From contig NZ_CP035382.1 of NCBI RefSeq assembly GCF_006874705.1, positions 1,798,001 to 1,862,000 of the forward strand: a DNA stretch of 64,000 bases, given 5' to 3'. The translations under genes and the position numbers were made by a program. Numbering within the stretch: the stretch's first letter is position 1; every line of letters begins with the position of its first letter. The notes beneath the pieces are model-generated. The model had not been told where the DNA came from, ran no database searches, and was given only the letters and a program-made list of their open reading frames with translations. The stretch is from Leclercia adecarboxylata. Lineage in GTDB: Bacteria; Pseudomonadota; Gammaproteobacteria; Enterobacterales; Enterobacteriaceae. Of this stretch, positions 1 to 9,467 are shown piece by piece.

Positions 1-25
1 CTTTTTGATGAACGATTTTTAGCAT
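1..25 (-). CDS. rbn: Rbn (YihY) N-terminus, partial
   Basis: Only the first eight codons lie in the window, reading MLKIVHQK on the minus strand, similar to the MLKTIHDK start of E. coli YihY as I remember it. Its ATG (23-25) overlaps the end of yihX in another frame (ATGCTAA), which suggests translational coupling. YihY is an inner-membrane protein, once named ribonuclease BN. The call rests on position next to yihX and these few residues. Confidence 0.55.
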
Positions 26-618
26 AACTGCTTCGCAAAATAGTCAGGTATCGTCTGTTTTCCGGTCACCAGAATTGACGTGATACCCAACTGGTTAGCT
101 CCCTCTATATTATCGACGTTATCGTCAAAAAAGAGGGCGTCGGCGGCAGAGAATCCTTCGGCCTGCAGGACGGCCTGGTAGATCCGTGCTTCCGGCTTAC
201 GCATGCCCATCTCCTGGGAAAGATAGATTTTATCTGCGGCCGCTTTCACTTCCGGGTATTCATCCGGCCAGAAGGTAGTGTGCAGGCGGTTGGTATTGGA
301 CAGCACCACCACCCGATGCCCCTGCTCACGCAGCTTGTGCATAATGGCAATCACCTCGGGGCGAATCCCGACAAAGATCGCCTGCCAGCCGTGAGAAAAT
401 TGTTCGTAACTGAGGGGAAGATCCATCTCATGACAGAGCATTTCGGCGAATTGCTCATCCGAAATCTCACCGCGCTCATGCTGATGGAAGGCGTCGCCCA
501 TCGTAAAAGTCTGCTTAAGCGTTGCCAGCGGAACGCGGCTGAAATCACTCCATGTTCCCAGCACACGATTGAAGTCGATATCGACGATTACGTTTCCTAA
601 ATCAAAGATATAGAGCAT
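19..618 (-). CDS. yihX: Alpha-D-glucose-1-phosphate phosphatase YihX (HAD family)
   Basis: A 199-residue HAD-superfamily phosphatase, the same length as E. coli YihX, which hydrolyses alpha-D-glucose-1-phosphate in the cytoplasm. Visible motifs are the nucleophile loop FDLGNV (Asp6), the VVLSNTN loop, the Lys loop in GMRKPEARIY and the acidic metal loop FFDDNVDN. The DLGN form of motif I is typical of this subfamily and is not a mutation. The start ATG is preceded by a good Shine-Dalgarno (AAGGAG). It lies downstream of typA on the same strand, but a strong terminator separates them. Confidence 0.93.
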   Translation of the reverse strand: MLYIFDLGNVIVDIDFNRVLGTWSDFSRVPLATLKQTFTMGDAFHQHERGEISDEQFAEMLCHEMDLPLSYEQFSHGWQAIFVGIRPEVIAIMHKLREQGHRVVVLSNTNRLHTTFWPDEYPEVKAAADKIYLSQEMGMRKPEARIYQAVLQAEGFSAADALFFDDNVDNIEGANQLGITSILVTGKQTIPDYFAKQLC

Positions 619-701
619 GTGTTTCTCCTTTTCGCCGTGAAAATTAACTGTAGCGGGAAAGAAGATGTTTGGCTATGAGGCGTGCGGCATGGCGGAAAAG
701 A

Positions 702-727
702 AAAACCCCGCCAGAAGGCGGGGTTTT
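702..727 (-). terminator. Intrinsic terminator after typA
   Basis: A perfect 11-bp stem (AAAACCCCGCC and its complement) encloses an AGAA loop. On the minus strand a run of U follows (complement of 701-705). It ends the typA transcript before yihX. Confidence 0.85.
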
Positions 728-747
728 AGAGGACGGAGAGAAGAAAA

Positions 748-2571
748 TTAATCTTCTTTCGGGCCGCGCATTGCGCGTTTACGATCGTTCTCAGTCAGGT
801 GACGTTTACGAATACGGATAGAGGTTGGAGTCACTTCTACCAGTTCGTCGTCATCGATGAATTCCAGAGCCTGCTCCAGAGTCATCTTAACCGGTGGAAC
901 CAGAACCGTTGCTTCGTCAGTACCGGACGCACGCATGTTGGTCAGTTTCTTACCGGTCAGGCAGTTTACAGTCAGGTCGTTAGAACGGCTGTGAATACCG
1001 ATGATCTGGCCTTCGTAAACTTCTGCACCGTGACCCAGGAACAGCTTACCGCGGTCCTGCAGGCTGAACAGGGCGAACGCAACCGCTTTACCCTGACCGT
1101 TGGAGATCAGAACGCCGTTGTTACGCTGGCCAACTTCGCCCGGACGAACGTCGTCGTAGTGGCTGAAGGTGGAGTACAGCAGACCCGTACCGGAAGTCAT
1201 GGTCATGAACTCTGAACGGAAGCCGATCAGACCACGGCTTGGGATCACGTAGTCGAGACGTACGCGGCCTTTGCCATCTGGATTCATGTTTTTCAGGTCG
1301 CCTTTACGCTCACCCAGAGCCTGCATCACAGAACCCTGGTGCTGCTCTTCGACGTCCAGCGTTACGTTTTCGAACGGCTCTTGTTTACGGCCATCGATTT
1401 CGCGGAAGATTACTTTCGGACGGGAAACCGCCATCTCGAAACCTTCACGACGCATGTTTTCGATCAGAACAGACAGGTGCAGCTCACCACGACCGGAAAC
1501 ACGGAATGCGTCCGCATCAGGGGTCTCTTCAACGCGCAGTGCCACGTTGTGCACCAGCTCTTTGTTCAGGCGGTCAAGGATCTGACGAGAGGTAACAAAC
1601 TTACCTTCTTTACCACAGAACGGAGAGGTGTTGACGTTGAAGAACATGGTTACGGTCGGTTCATCAACTGACAGGGCTGGCAGCGCTTCAACCGCTTGCG
1701 TGTCGCAAATGGTATCGGAGATGTTCAGCTCGCCCAGACCGGTGATCGCGATGATGTCGCCTGCTTCAGCAATGTCGCTCTCGATACGCTCAAGGCCCAG
1801 GTGGGTCAGTACTTTACCGACTTTACCGTTACGGGTTTTGCCTTCGCTATCGATGATAGTGACCTGCTGGTTAGGCTTCACTTTACCGCGCTTGATACGG
1901 CCGATGCCGATAACGCCAACATAGTTGTTGTAGTCGAGCTGAGAGATCTGCATCTGCAGAGTGCCTTCAACATCAACGTTTGGCGCAGGAACACGGTCAA
2001 CAATCGTCTGATACAGCGGAGTCATGTCTTCAGCCATGTCTTCGTGATCCAGACCTGCGATACCGTTCAGCGCAGAAGCGTAAACGATAGGGAAGTCCAG
2101 CTGCTCGTCGGTTGCGTCGAGGTTAACGAACAGGTCGAAGACCTGATCAACAACCCAGTCAGGACGCGCGCCAGGGCGGTCAACTTTGTTGATAACCACG
2201 ATTGGTTTCAGGCCATGGGCGAATGCTTTTTTGGTTACGAAGCGCGTCTGCGGCATTGGGCCGTCAAATGCGTCAACCACCAGCAGCACGGAATCCACCA
2301 TGGACATCACGCGCTCAACTTCACCACCGAAGTCGGCGTGCCCCGGGGTATCAACGATGTTGATACGGTAGTCATTCCATTTGATCGCGGTGTTTTTAGC
2401 GAGGATGGTAATCCCACGCTCTTTCTCCAAATCGTTGGAGTCCATCACGCGTTCTTGAGTTTCGGCACGCGCATCGAACGTACCGGATTGCTGCAGCAGC
2501 TTATCAACCAGGGTAGTTTTACCATGGTCAACGTGCGCGATGATGGCGATATTACGCAGATTTTCGATCAC
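748..2571 (-). CDS. typA: Ribosome-associated GTPase TypA/BipA
   Basis: A 607-residue translational GTPase of the EF-G family. BipA binds the ribosome and assists 50S assembly and growth at low temperature or under stress. The N-terminal G domain shows the G1 loop AHVDHGKTT near residue 14, [12 protein letters not shown] (G3) and NKVDRPGA (G4). The C-terminal part contains EF-G-like domains and the BipA-specific tail ending [14 protein letters not shown]. Length matches the E. coli protein. It is divergent from glnA, as in E. coli, and the two share a 389-bp control region. Confidence 0.97.
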   Translation of the reverse strand: MIENLRNIAIIAHVDHGKTTLVDKLLQQSGTFDARAETQERVMDSNDLEKERGITILAKNTAIKWNDYRINIVDTPGHADFGGEVERVMSMVDSVLLVVDAFDGPMPQTRFVTKKAFAHGLKPIVVINKVDRPGARPDWVVDQVFDLFVNLDATDEQLDFPIVYASALNGIAGLDHEDMAEDMTPLYQTIVDRVPAPNVDVEGTLQMQISQLDYNNYVGVIGIGRIKRGKVKPNQQVTIIDSEGKTRNGKVGKVLTHLGLERIESDIAEAGDIIAITGLGELNISDTICDTQAVEALPALSVDEPTVTMFFNVNTSPFCGKEGKFVTSRQILDRLNKELVHNVALRVEETPDADAFRVSGRGELHLSVLIENMRREGFEMAVSRPKVIFREIDGRKQEPFENVTLDVEEQHQGSVMQALGERKGDLKNMNPDGKGRVRLDYVIPSRGLIGFRSEFMTMTSGTGLLYSTFSHYDDVRPGEVGQRNNGVLISNGQGKAVAFALFSLQDRGKLFLGHGAEVYEGQIIGIHSRSNDLTVNCLTGKKLTNMRASGTDEATVLVPPVKMTLEQALEFIDDDELVEVTPTSIRIRKRHLTENDRKRAMRGPKED

Positions 2572-2723
2572 AACTTTGCCTCAGGCATTTAGAAATAGCG
2601 CGTTATTGTACACGGATTAATCGCACTACAAAACAGGATCACAAACATCCCCCGCAAACAAGTATCGCAGAGATGCTTTGTGATCGCTTTCACGGAGCGG
2701 TAAAAGGGCACTTTAACGTAAAT

Positions 2724-2812
2724 TGCACCAATATGGTGCTCAATGTTCACATTGAAGCACTATACTGGTGCAACAAAACCATCGTGGTGCAGCCCTTTTG
2801 CACTATGGTGCG
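2724..2812 (+). promoter_or_regulatory. NtrC-binding palindromes upstream of glnA
   Basis: Two palindromes fit the NtrC consensus (TGCACCA/TGGTGCA halves): 2724-2741 (TGCACCAATATGGTGCTC) and 2757-2772 (GCACTATACTGGTGCA). Their centres are 32 bp apart, about three helical turns. A weaker match, GCACTATGGTGC, lies at 2800-2811. The arrangement matches the E. coli glnA enhancer, where phosphorylated NtrC activates the sigma-54 promoter downstream and represses the upstream sigma-70 promoter. The rest of the 2572-2960 gap carries the sigma-54 promoter listed separately; I saw no reliable gene in it. Confidence 0.85.
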
Positions 2813-2845
2813 CATGATAACGCCTTTTTGGGGTGTTTTAAAAGT

Positions 2846-2861
2846 TGGCACAGATTTCGCT
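2846..2861 (+). promoter_or_regulatory. Sigma-54 promoter glnAp2
   Basis: TGGCACAGATTTCGCT carries the -24 GG (2847-2848) and -12 GC (2859-2860) with exactly ten bases between them, the invariant spacing for RpoN promoters. It lies about 90 bp upstream of the glnA start and about 80 bp downstream of the second NtrC site. Confidence 0.9.
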
Positions 2862-2960
2862 TAATAAAAAATACGGCAACCAAAGGCAACATCGCCTGCC
2901 TTACACAGAATTTGAAGACCTCGTTACCACGACGACAATGACCAATCTGGAGAGTTAAGT

Positions 2961-4370
2961 ATGTCCGCTGAACACGTTTTGACGATGCTGAACGAACATG
3001 AAGTGAAGTTTGTTGATCTGCGCTTCACCGATACCAAAGGCAAAGAACAGCACGTCACTATTCCTGCTCATCAGGTGAATGCCGAATTCTTTGAAGAAGG
3101 CAAAATGTTTGACGGCTCCTCGATTGGTGGCTGGAAAGGTATCAACGAATCTGACATGGTTCTGATGCCTGACGCATCCACTGCGCTCATTGACCCGTTC
3201 TTCGAAGAATCTACCCTGATCATCCGTTGCGATATCCTCGAGCCGGGCACCCTGCAGGGTTATGACCGCGACCCACGCTCTATCGCTAAACGCGCTGAAG
3301 AGTACCTGCGCTCCACCGGCATCGCAGACACCGTTCTGTTCGGGCCAGAGCCAGAGTTCTTCCTGTTCGACGACATCCGTTTTGGTGCGACCACTTCCGG
3401 TTCCCACGTTGCTATCGATGATATCGAAGGCGCATGGAACTCCTCCACCAAATACGAAGGTGGCAACAAAGGTCACCGTCCTGCTGTTAAAGGCGGTTAC
3501 TTCCCGGTTCCACCGGTCGACTCTTCACAGGACATCCGTTCTACCATGTGTCTGATCATGGAAGAGATGGGCCTGGTTGTTGAAGCACACCACCATGAAG
3601 TTGCAACTGCTGGCCAGAACGAAATCGCCACCCGTTTCAACACCATGACCAAGAAAGCGGACGAAATTCAGATCTACAAATACGTTGTGCACAACGTTGC
3701 GCACCGTTTCGGTAAAACCGCGACCTTCATGCCAAAACCAATGTTTGGTGACAACGGTTCCGGTATGCACTGCCACATGTCCCTGTCCAAGAACGGGACT
3801 AACCTGTTCGCTGGCGACAAATATGCTGGTCTGTCCGAGCAGGCACTGCACTACATTGGCGGCGTAATCAAACACGCTAAAGCGATCAACGCCCTGGCGA
3901 ACCCGACCACTAACTCCTACAAGCGTCTGGTCCCAGGCTACGAAGCACCGGTAATGCTGGCGTACTCTGCCCGTAACCGTTCTGCTTCTATCCGTATTCC
4001 GGTGGTTTCCTCTCCGAAAGCACGTCGTATCGAAGTTCGCTTCCCGGATCCAGCGGCTAACCCATACCTGTGCTTCGCAGCGCTGCTGATGGCGGGTCTT
4101 GACGGTATCAAGAACAAGATCCACCCGGGCGAAGCGATGGACAAAAACCTGTACGACCTGCCGCCAGAAGAAGCGAAAGAGATCCCACAGGTTGCAGGCT
4201 CTCTGGAAGAAGCCCTGAACGCGCTGGACGCAGACCGTGAGTTCCTGACGGCTGGCGGCGTGTTCACCGACGAAGCGATCGATGCTTACATCGCGCTGCG
4301 TATGGAAGAGAACGACCGTGTTCGCATGACGCCACACCCGGTTGAGTTCGAACTGTACTACAGCGTTTAA
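2961..4370 (+). CDS. glnA: Glutamine synthetase GlnA (type I)
   Basis: A 469-residue type I glutamine synthetase, the ATP-dependent ligase that makes glutamine from glutamate and ammonium as a cytoplasmic dodecamer. The beta-Grasp N-domain is followed by the catalytic domain with [10 protein letters not shown], the [10 protein letters not shown] loop, the [10 protein letters not shown] flap region and [10 protein letters not shown]. The adenylylation site NLYDLPPEE places the target tyrosine at codon 398 counting Met, equal to Tyr397 of the mature E. coli enzyme, so GlnE control is intact. Expression is driven by the NtrC/sigma-54 promoter upstream. A clear SD (GGAGAG) precedes the ATG. Confidence 0.98.
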   Translation: MSAEHVLTMLNEHEVKFVDLRFTDTKGKEQHVTIPAHQVNAEFFEEGKMFDGSSIGGWKGINESDMVLMPDASTALIDPFFEESTLIIRCDILEPGTLQGYDRDPRSIAKRAEEYLRSTGIADTVLFGPEPEFFLFDDIRFGATTSGSHVAIDDIEGAWNSSTKYEGGNKGHRPAVKGGYFPVPPVDSSQDIRSTMCLIMEEMGLVVEAHHHEVATAGQNEIATRFNTMTKKADEIQIYKYVVHNVAHRFGKTATFMPKPMFGDNGSGMHCHMSLSKNGTNLFAGDKYAGLSEQALHYIGGVIKHAKAINALANPTTNSYKRLVPGYEAPVMLAYSARNRSASIRIPVVSSPKARRIEVRFPDPAANPYLCFAALLMAGLDGIKNKIHPGEAMDKNLYDLPPEEAKEIPQVAGSLEEALNALDADREFLTAGGVFTDEAIDAYIALRMEENDRVRMTPHPVEFELYYSV

Positions 4371-4472
4371 TCTTCAATCCCTGTCGCGCGGCCTTTCCGC
4401 GCGAGATTGATAGCCGTTTTTTTTGTTGCCGTGGAAACTTTTCAGCCCATCTTCGGATGGGCTTTTTTCACC
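4371..4472 (+). ncRNA. glnZ: glnA 3' UTR, candidate GlnZ small RNA
   Basis: The roughly 100 nt after the glnA stop contain a GC-rich hairpin (CGCGCGG..CCGCGCG near 4385-4402), a U-rich single-stranded stretch (ttttttttg near 4418) and a canonical Hfq-type terminator. In E. coli and Salmonella the 3' end of glnA mRNA is processed into the sRNA GlnZ. Position and architecture fit that here. The processing site and seed cannot be proven from sequence alone. Confidence 0.45.
4444..4468 (+). terminator. Intrinsic terminator after glnA
   Basis: AGCCCATC, a TTCG tetraloop and GATGGGCT are followed by six T residues. It separates glnA from the glnL promoter, so glnLG depend partly on read-through and partly on their own promoter. 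Confidence 0.9.
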
Positions 4473-4518
4473 ACCAACAAACTGATCTCACGCGCTTTTT
4501 ACCGCAGAAACGCTATAC

Positions 4519-4535
4519 TGCACTAAATTGGTGCA
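4519..4535 (+). promoter_or_regulatory. NtrC site overlapping the glnL promoter
   Basis: TGCACTAAATTGGTGCA is a near-perfect NtrC palindrome. It directly abuts a TATACT -10 element (4514-4519) about 40 bp before glnL. In E. coli NtrC represses glnLp from the equivalent site, which limits NtrB/NtrC synthesis. Confidence 0.8.
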
Positions 4536-4557
4536 ACCAACTCCAGGAGACTGCTGA

Positions 4558-5607
4558 ATGGCAACTGGCACGCTGCCCGATGCTGGGCAGATCCTCAATT
4601 CACTGATCAACAGCATTTTATTGGTCGACGACGATCTGGCGGTGCATTACGCCAACCCTGCGGCCCAGCAGTTGCTTGCCCAGAGTTCACGCAAACTGTT
4701 TGGCGCGCCGTTACCCGAGCTGTTGAGTTATTTTTCCCTGAACATCGGCCTGATGCAGGAGAGCCTGCAGGCGGGACAAGGCTTTACCGATAACGAAGTC
4801 ACGCTGGTGATCGACGGGCGCTCGCATATTCTCTCCCTGACCGCGCAACGGCTGCCGGAAGGCCTGATCCTGCTGGAGATGGCGCCAATGGATAATCAGC
4901 GTCGCCTGAGCCAGGAGCAGCTCCAGCATGCTCAGCAGATTGCAGCCCGCGACCTGGTGCGCGGCCTCGCCCATGAGATTAAAAATCCGCTTGGTGGCCT
5001 GCGCGGTGCGGCACAGCTGTTAACCAAAGCCCTGCCCGACCCGGCGCTGGCGGAGTACACCAACGTCATCATTGAACAGGCCGATCGCCTGCGTAATCTG
5101 GTGGATCGCCTGTTAGGTCCGCAGCAACCCGGGATGCACGTCACCGAGAGCATCCACAAAGTGGCCGAGCGCGTCGTCAAACTGGTGTCGATGGAGCTGC
5201 CGGATAACGTCAGGCTGATTCGGGATTACGATCCCAGCCTGCCGGAACTGCCGCACGATCCCGACCAGATTGAACAGGTATTACTGAATATCGTGCGCAA
5301 TGCCCTGCAGGCATTAGGGGCGGATGGCGGAGAAATTATCCTGCGTACCCGCACCGCCTTTCAGCTCACCCTGCACGGTACGCGCTACCGTCTGGCGGCC
5401 CGCATCGACGTGGAAGATAACGGCCCGGGGATCCCTTCTCATTTACAGGACACGCTGTTTTACCCGATGGTCAGCGGCCGTGAAGGCGGGACCGGGCTTG
5501 GCTTATCCATTGCCCGTAATTTGATAGATCAGCATTCCGGCAAAATTGAATTTACCAGTTGGCCGGGTCATACCGAGTTTTCGGTTTACCTGCCAATCAG
5601 GAAATAG
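4558..5607 (+). CDS. glnL: Nitrogen sensor histidine kinase NtrB (GlnL)
   Basis: A 349-residue cytoplasmic histidine kinase/phosphatase of the NtrB family. It phosphorylates NtrC under nitrogen limitation and dephosphorylates it when bound by PII. An N-terminal PAS domain (about residues 10-110) has no membrane segments. The H-box [15 protein letters not shown] holds the phospho-accepting histidine at about residue 139. The ATPase domain shows the N box ([11 protein letters not shown]), the G1 box (DNGPGIP) and the G2 region ([14 protein letters not shown]). Eleven bases separate it from glnG, so the two are one transcription unit. Confidence 0.97.
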   Translation: MATGTLPDAGQILNSLINSILLVDDDLAVHYANPAAQQLLAQSSRKLFGAPLPELLSYFSLNIGLMQESLQAGQGFTDNEVTLVIDGRSHILSLTAQRLPEGLILLEMAPMDNQRRLSQEQLQHAQQIAARDLVRGLAHEIKNPLGGLRGAAQLLTKALPDPALAEYTNVIIEQADRLRNLVDRLLGPQQPGMHVTESIHKVAERVVKLVSMELPDNVRLIRDYDPSLPELPHDPDQIEQVLLNIVRNALQALGADGGEIILRTRTAFQLTLHGTRYRLAARIDVEDNGPGIPSHLQDTLFYPMVSGREGGTGLGLSIARNLIDQHSGKIEFTSWPGHTEFSVYLPIRK

Positions 5608-5618
5608 AGGGTTAGGTT

Positions 5619-7031
5619 ATGCAACGAGGGATAGTCTGGGTAGTTGATGACGATAGCTCCATCCGCTGGGTGCTTGAACGGGCGCTTACCGGAGCAGGAT
5701 TAAGCTGCACCGCTTTTGAGAGCGGGGCCGACGTGCTTGATGCACTCACCACCAAAACCCCGGACGTGCTGCTGTCCGATATCCGTATGCCGGGGATGGA
5801 CGGCCTGGCGCTGTTAAAACAGATTAAGCAGCGCCACCCGATGCTGCCGGTCATCATAATGACTGCACACTCCGATCTGGATGCAGCAGTCAGCGCCTAC
5901 CAGCAGGGTGCGTTCGATTACCTGCCAAAACCGTTCGATATTGACGAGGCAGTGGCGCTGGTTGAACGCGCCATCAGCCACTATCAGGAACAGCAGCAGC
6001 CGCGTAACGCCCCGGTATTCGGCCCTACCACCGATATCATTGGCGAAGCGCCGGCGATGCAGGATGTGTTTCGCATCATCGGCCGCCTGTCGCGCTCCTC
6101 CATCAGCGTGCTGATTAACGGCGAGTCAGGCACCGGGAAAGAGCTGGTCGCGCATGCCCTGCATCGCCACAGCCCGCGCGCCAAAGCCCCGTTTATCGCC
6201 CTGAATATGGCGGCGATCCCCAAGGATTTGATTGAATCCGAGCTGTTTGGTCACGAAAAAGGGGCGTTCACCGGTGCGAATACCATTCGTCAGGGTCGTT
6301 TCGAACAGGCTGATGGCGGCACACTTTTCCTGGATGAGATTGGCGACATGCCGCTGGACGTTCAGACCCGACTGCTGCGCGTGCTGGCCGACGGACAATT
6401 TTATCGCGTAGGCGGTTATGCCCCGGTGAAGGTGGATGTGCGCATTATTGCCGCAACGCATCAGAACCTGGAGCAGCGCGTGCAGGAAGGGAAATTCCGT
6501 GAGGACTTATTCCACCGACTGAACGTTATTCGCGTACATCTGCCTCCTCTGCGGGAGCGCCGGGAAGATATCCCGCGCCTGGCGCGTCATTTCCTGCAGG
6601 ATGCCGCCCGCGAGCTGGGGGTAGAAGCCAAACTGCTGCACCCGGAAACCGAAGCCGCGCTGACGCGCCTGGCCTGGCCCGGTAACGTGCGCCAGCTGGA
6701 AAATACCTGTCGCTGGTTAACGGTGATGGCCGCAGGCCAGGAGGTTCTGATTCAGGATCTTCCCCCTGAGCTTTTCGAAACCCATGTACCAGAAAGCAGC
6801 ACCGGTCAGACCCTGCCTGACAGCTGGGCGACTCTGCTGGCGCAGTGGGCCGATCGCGCCCTGCGTTCCGGTCATCAAAACCTGCTCTCCGAGGCACAGC
6901 CCGAGATGGAACGCACGCTGCTCACTACCGCGCTGCGCCATACCCAGGGCCATAAACAGGAGGCTGCACGCCTGCTCGGCTGGGGTCGCAATACCCTGAC
7001 GCGTAAGTTAAAAGAGCTGGGCATGGAGTGA
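5619..7031 (+). CDS. glnG: Nitrogen response regulator NtrC (GlnG), sigma-54 activator
   Basis: A 470-residue bacterial enhancer-binding protein. The receiver domain has the acidic pair DD near residues 11-12 and the phosphorylation aspartate in LLSDIRMPGMDG (about Asp54). The AAA+ domain carries Walker A GESGTGKE, the sigma-54-contacting GAFTGA loop, Walker B GGTLFLDEIGD and the arginine-finger region FREDLFHRLNV. The C-terminal Fis-type helix-turn-helix includes EAARLLGWGRNTLTRKL. It activates glnA and the wider Ntr regulon, and the promoters upstream of glnA and glnL carry its binding sites. Confidence 0.97.
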   Translation: MQRGIVWVVDDDSSIRWVLERALTGAGLSCTAFESGADVLDALTTKTPDVLLSDIRMPGMDGLALLKQIKQRHPMLPVIIMTAHSDLDAAVSAYQQGAFDYLPKPFDIDEAVALVERAISHYQEQQQPRNAPVFGPTTDIIGEAPAMQDVFRIIGRLSRSSISVLINGESGTGKELVAHALHRHSPRAKAPFIALNMAAIPKDLIESELFGHEKGAFTGANTIRQGRFEQADGGTLFLDEIGDMPLDVQTRLLRVLADGQFYRVGGYAPVKVDVRIIAATHQNLEQRVQEGKFREDLFHRLNVIRVHLPPLRERREDIPRLARHFLQDAARELGVEAKLLHPETEAALTRLAWPGNVRQLENTCRWLTVMAAGQEVLIQDLPPELFETHVPESSTGQTLPDSWATLLAQWADRALRSGHQNLLSEAQPEMERTLLTTALRHTQGHKQEAARLLGWGRNTLTRKLKELGME

Positions 7032-7143
7032 AATTTTACCCGCTGTGTAAAGAGGATGAATTAAACGCAAACTGGCGTTATTTTGCGCTTTACTGTTCCG
7101 ATGAGTTAAGTATTATCTTGCCCGGGAAAACGGGGGGATCATC

Positions 7144-7266
7144 ATGCTGGAATCTATCGTTACAATCTTGTCTGGCGGCGTCGAAGCCAGCGCAGCAGCG
7201 GGACATACGCCACAGGCGGCCATTGCAGCTGTGCTGTGTGCGGCGCTGGTTGGGTTGTTTAGTTAG
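7144..7266 (+). CDS. yshB: Small membrane protein YshB
   Basis: A 40-codon gene beginning MLESIVTILSGG and ending ALVGLFS. It matches E. coli YshB, a 36-residue single-span inner-membrane protein encoded at this same position between glnG and hemN. The C-terminal half (AAIAAVLCAALVGLF) is hydrophobic enough for one transmembrane helix. The GGGGGAT run ahead of the ATG can act as a Shine-Dalgarno. An overlapping longer reading frame in another phase shows no family resemblance. The function is poorly known. Confidence 0.85.
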   Translation: MLESIVTILSGGVEASAAAGHTPQAAIAAVLCAALVGLFS

Positions 7267-7273
7267 AGGGTTT

Positions 7274-7305
7274 GCCGGGTGGCGGCTACGCCTTACCCGG
7301 CCTAC
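7274..7305. repeat. REP element
   Basis: GCCGGGT (7274-7280) and ACCCGGC (7295-7301) flank a GC-rich loop and are followed by CTAC, the hallmark of enterobacterial REP palindromes. It lies between the convergent yshB and hemN. Confidence 0.75.
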
Positions 7306-7320
7306 TTACTTCGGTACGCC

Positions 7321-8694
7321 TTAAATCACCCGCGAGAACTGCTGCAGACGCGCTTTTTGACGCAAATAGGCGTCGAAGCACATGCAGATATTACGAATCA
7401 ACAGACGCCCCTTCGGCGTGACCTCAATCGCACGCTCCGTGACATCCACCAGCCCATCTTTTGCCAGCGGCGCCAGCAGCTTCAGGTCTTCCGCAAAGTA
7501 ATCGCTAAACTGCAGATCCCACTGCGCTTCAACCTCGCTGAAGTCGAGGCGGAAGTTGCAGATCAGCGCTTTTATCACGTCCCGGCGGATACAGTCGTCG
7601 CGGGTTAACGCGATGCCGCGCCACAGAGCGTTGCCGGTTTCATCCACCTGCTGATAATAGTGCTTCAACTCTTTCTGGTTCTGGGCATAGCAGTCGCCAA
7701 TCATGCTGATGGCCGAAACGCCCATCCCCAGCAGATCCGTATCACCCTGGGTGGTGTAACCCTGGAAATTGCGGTGCAGTACCCCTTCACGCTGAGCAAT
7801 AGCCAGCTCGTCATCCGGACGGGCGAAGTGATCCATGCCGATAAACTGGTAGCCGGTCTCGGTCAGAGAGGTGATGGTTTCCTGCAGAATATCCAGTTTT
7901 TGCTGGGCGGAAGGCAGGTCGGCATCCTTGATTTTGCGTTGGGCAGCAAACAGCGTCGGCAGATGCGCATAGTTGAAGACGCTCAGGCGATCCGGGTTAA
8001 GCTCTGCCACGCGCTTCAGCGTAAAGGCAAAGCTTTCTGGCGTCTGCTTTGGCAGGCCATAAATCAGATCGATATTGGTCGAGGTGAAGCCAATATCCCG
8101 CGCGTGATTTAACAGAGCAAAAATGAACTCTTCATCCTGCTCGCGGTTGACCAGGCGCTGAACCTCTTTGTTGAAGTCCTGCACGCCCATACTCAGGCGG
8201 TTGAACCCTTCCGTGCGTAAGTGATCCAGTACATCCAGCTCAATTTCACGCGGATCAACCTCGATCGAGATTTCGGCATCATGGTTGAAATTAAAGTTGC
8301 CACGCAGCAGCGCCATTAAACGGCTGATTTGCGCTTTATTCAGGTAGGTCGGCGTACCACCGCCCCAGTGGAGCTGGGTGACATGCCGACCGGCAAACTG
8401 CGGCGCGCGATGCAGGATCTCCTGCTCAAGCGCATCCAGATACTGATCCGCTTTGTGCTGCTGGCGGGTCACAATTTTATTGCAGCCGCAGAAGTAGCAG
8501 AGCTTGTGGCAGAACGGGATATGAACATACAGAGAGAGCGGGCGGTCAGGGTAACGCGCAACTGCCTGCTGAAAATGGCTATCACCGAAGGCGTCGGAAA
8601 ACTCCAGCGCGGTTGGATAAGAGGTATAACGCGGCCCGGAATAGTTATATTTTTGGATCAGAGCCAGATCCCAGTCGATGGTTGGTACAGACAT
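7321..8694 (-). CDS. hemN: Oxygen-independent coproporphyrinogen III dehydrogenase HemN
   Basis: A 457-residue radical-SAM enzyme that decarboxylates coproporphyrinogen III to protoporphyrinogen IX without oxygen in the haem pathway. The cluster motif CHKLCYFCGC places the three iron-sulphur cysteines at residues 62, 66 and 69, with Cys71 after them, as in E. coli. The start MSVPTIDWDL is chosen over an in-frame upstream ATG because it matches the family length and has an AAGGAG Shine-Dalgarno. That Shine-Dalgarno overlaps the stop of a small upstream ORF, so translation may be coupled. Confidence 0.96.
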   Translation of the reverse strand: MSVPTIDWDLALIQKYNYSGPRYTSYPTALEFSDAFGDSHFQQAVARYPDRPLSLYVHIPFCHKLCYFCGCNKIVTRQQHKADQYLDALEQEILHRAPQFAGRHVTQLHWGGGTPTYLNKAQISRLMALLRGNFNFNHDAEISIEVDPREIELDVLDHLRTEGFNRLSMGVQDFNKEVQRLVNREQDEEFIFALLNHARDIGFTSTNIDLIYGLPKQTPESFAFTLKRVAELNPDRLSVFNYAHLPTLFAAQRKIKDADLPSAQQKLDILQETITSLTETGYQFIGMDHFARPDDELAIAQREGVLHRNFQGYTTQGDTDLLGMGVSAISMIGDCYAQNQKELKHYYQQVDETGNALWRGIALTRDDCIRRDVIKALICNFRLDFSEVEAQWDLQFSDYFAEDLKLLAPLAKDGLVDVTERAIEVTPKGRLLIRNICMCFDAYLRQKARLQQFSRVI

Positions 8695-8696
8695 GT

Positions 8697-8879
8697 TCAC
8701 TCCTTCCGTTGGTGTCGCGTTCGTATACGGCGGCCCGTTCTGGCCCCTGTGCGGGCCATGAATCGGGTGCGCAGCCACTTCTGTCGCCGCGACAACCGCC
8801 GTAGTTTAACGAATAACCACACCAGATAACATATAACCGGAAGGGTTATAAGCAGGACGATAAAGCCTGCCGGGTGCAA
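8697..8879 (-). CDS. Possible small membrane protein, unrecognised
   Basis: A 60-codon frame with a TTG start four bases after the yihI stop. Its TGA overlaps the hemN Shine-Dalgarno. Residues about 5-24 (GFIVLLITLPVICYLVWLFV) form one hydrophobic span, and the remainder is strongly basic with many Arg and Lys, a topology that would leave the tail in the cytoplasm. An AGGTGG near the end of yihI could serve as ribosome-binding site. Against it, the second half uses many rare codons (CGA, CGG, AGA, ATA) and I recognise no family. It could simply be the yihI-hemN spacer. Confidence 0.35.
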   Translation of the reverse strand: MHPAGFIVLLITLPVICYLVWLFVKLRRLSRRQKWLRTRFMARTGARTGRRIRTRHQRKE

Positions 8880-8882
8880 ATG

Positions 8883-9398
8883 TTAGTTTCCACCTTTCAG
8901 CAGGCGCATCATGTCTTCCTGCTTCTCTTCTTCTTCCTCTTCCTCTTCATCGTCGTAAGAGAGGCCAAGCTTCTGCATCAGCTCATCAATGCGGTCCAGT
9001 TTGGCATCCACCCATGACTGCTCTTCAGCATTCAGGGTTTCACCCTCTTCAAGACGTTCCAGCAGCGCGTCCAGGCGCTCATCATTCTCCAGCAAATCCA
9101 GCTCAGCCTGCGGTGAAAGCATAGGTTTCTCGCTCTTGGGTTTGTGCTGCCTGGTGACCGGGGCATCGGTCACGCCTAATGGAACAGGTGTTTTACTGCC
9201 GATACGCGGGTCTTTCTGCTGCTTGTTTTTCGCAGACGCGCCGGATGAGTCACCGCCACTCGCGCGGCTGCCGGCAGCATGACCACGATGCTTTTTATCG
9301 CGTTTGCGATCGCGCGCTTCCTGATTCAGTTCTTCGCGCGTTTTGCGGCGTGCTTTTGCTGGACGTTTAGCGCCTGCAGCGGAGGTCGGTTTTTTCAT
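8883..9398 (-). CDS. yihI: Der GTPase-activating protein YihI
   Basis: A 171-residue protein with a lysine/arginine-rich disordered N-terminus ([18 protein letters not shown]) and an acidic C-terminus with a run of glutamates near residues 151-158. YihI stimulates the GTPase of Der (EngA) and so modulates late 50S ribosome maturation. The central block [26 protein letters not shown] is the conserved Der-binding region. Composition and length agree with E. coli YihI (169 residues). It precedes hemN on the same strand, as in E. coli. Confidence 0.92.
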   Translation of the reverse strand: MKKPTSAAGAKRPAKARRKTREELNQEARDRKRDKKHRGHAAGSRASGGDSSGASAKNKQQKDPRIGSKTPVPLGVTDAPVTRQHKPKSEKPMLSPQAELDLLENDERLDALLERLEEGETLNAEEQSWVDAKLDRIDELMQKLGLSYDDEEEEEEEEKQEDMMRLLKGGN

Positions 9399-9467
9399 GT
9401 TGTTTTGTCTTTAACTCGTTTTCTTCAGTATAGAATTGCGGCGAAATCTAGCAGAAAGCAAGCAAAG

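Noticed and set aside
2673..2864. 63-codon frame in the typA-glnA gap
   Set aside because: It is made entirely of NtrC sites and the sigma-54 promoter region, so it is control DNA rather than a gene.
7028..7324. 98-codon frame between glnG and hemN
   Set aside because: It overlaps yshB in another phase, runs through a REP element and has no resemblance to known proteins. yshB explains the coding signal.
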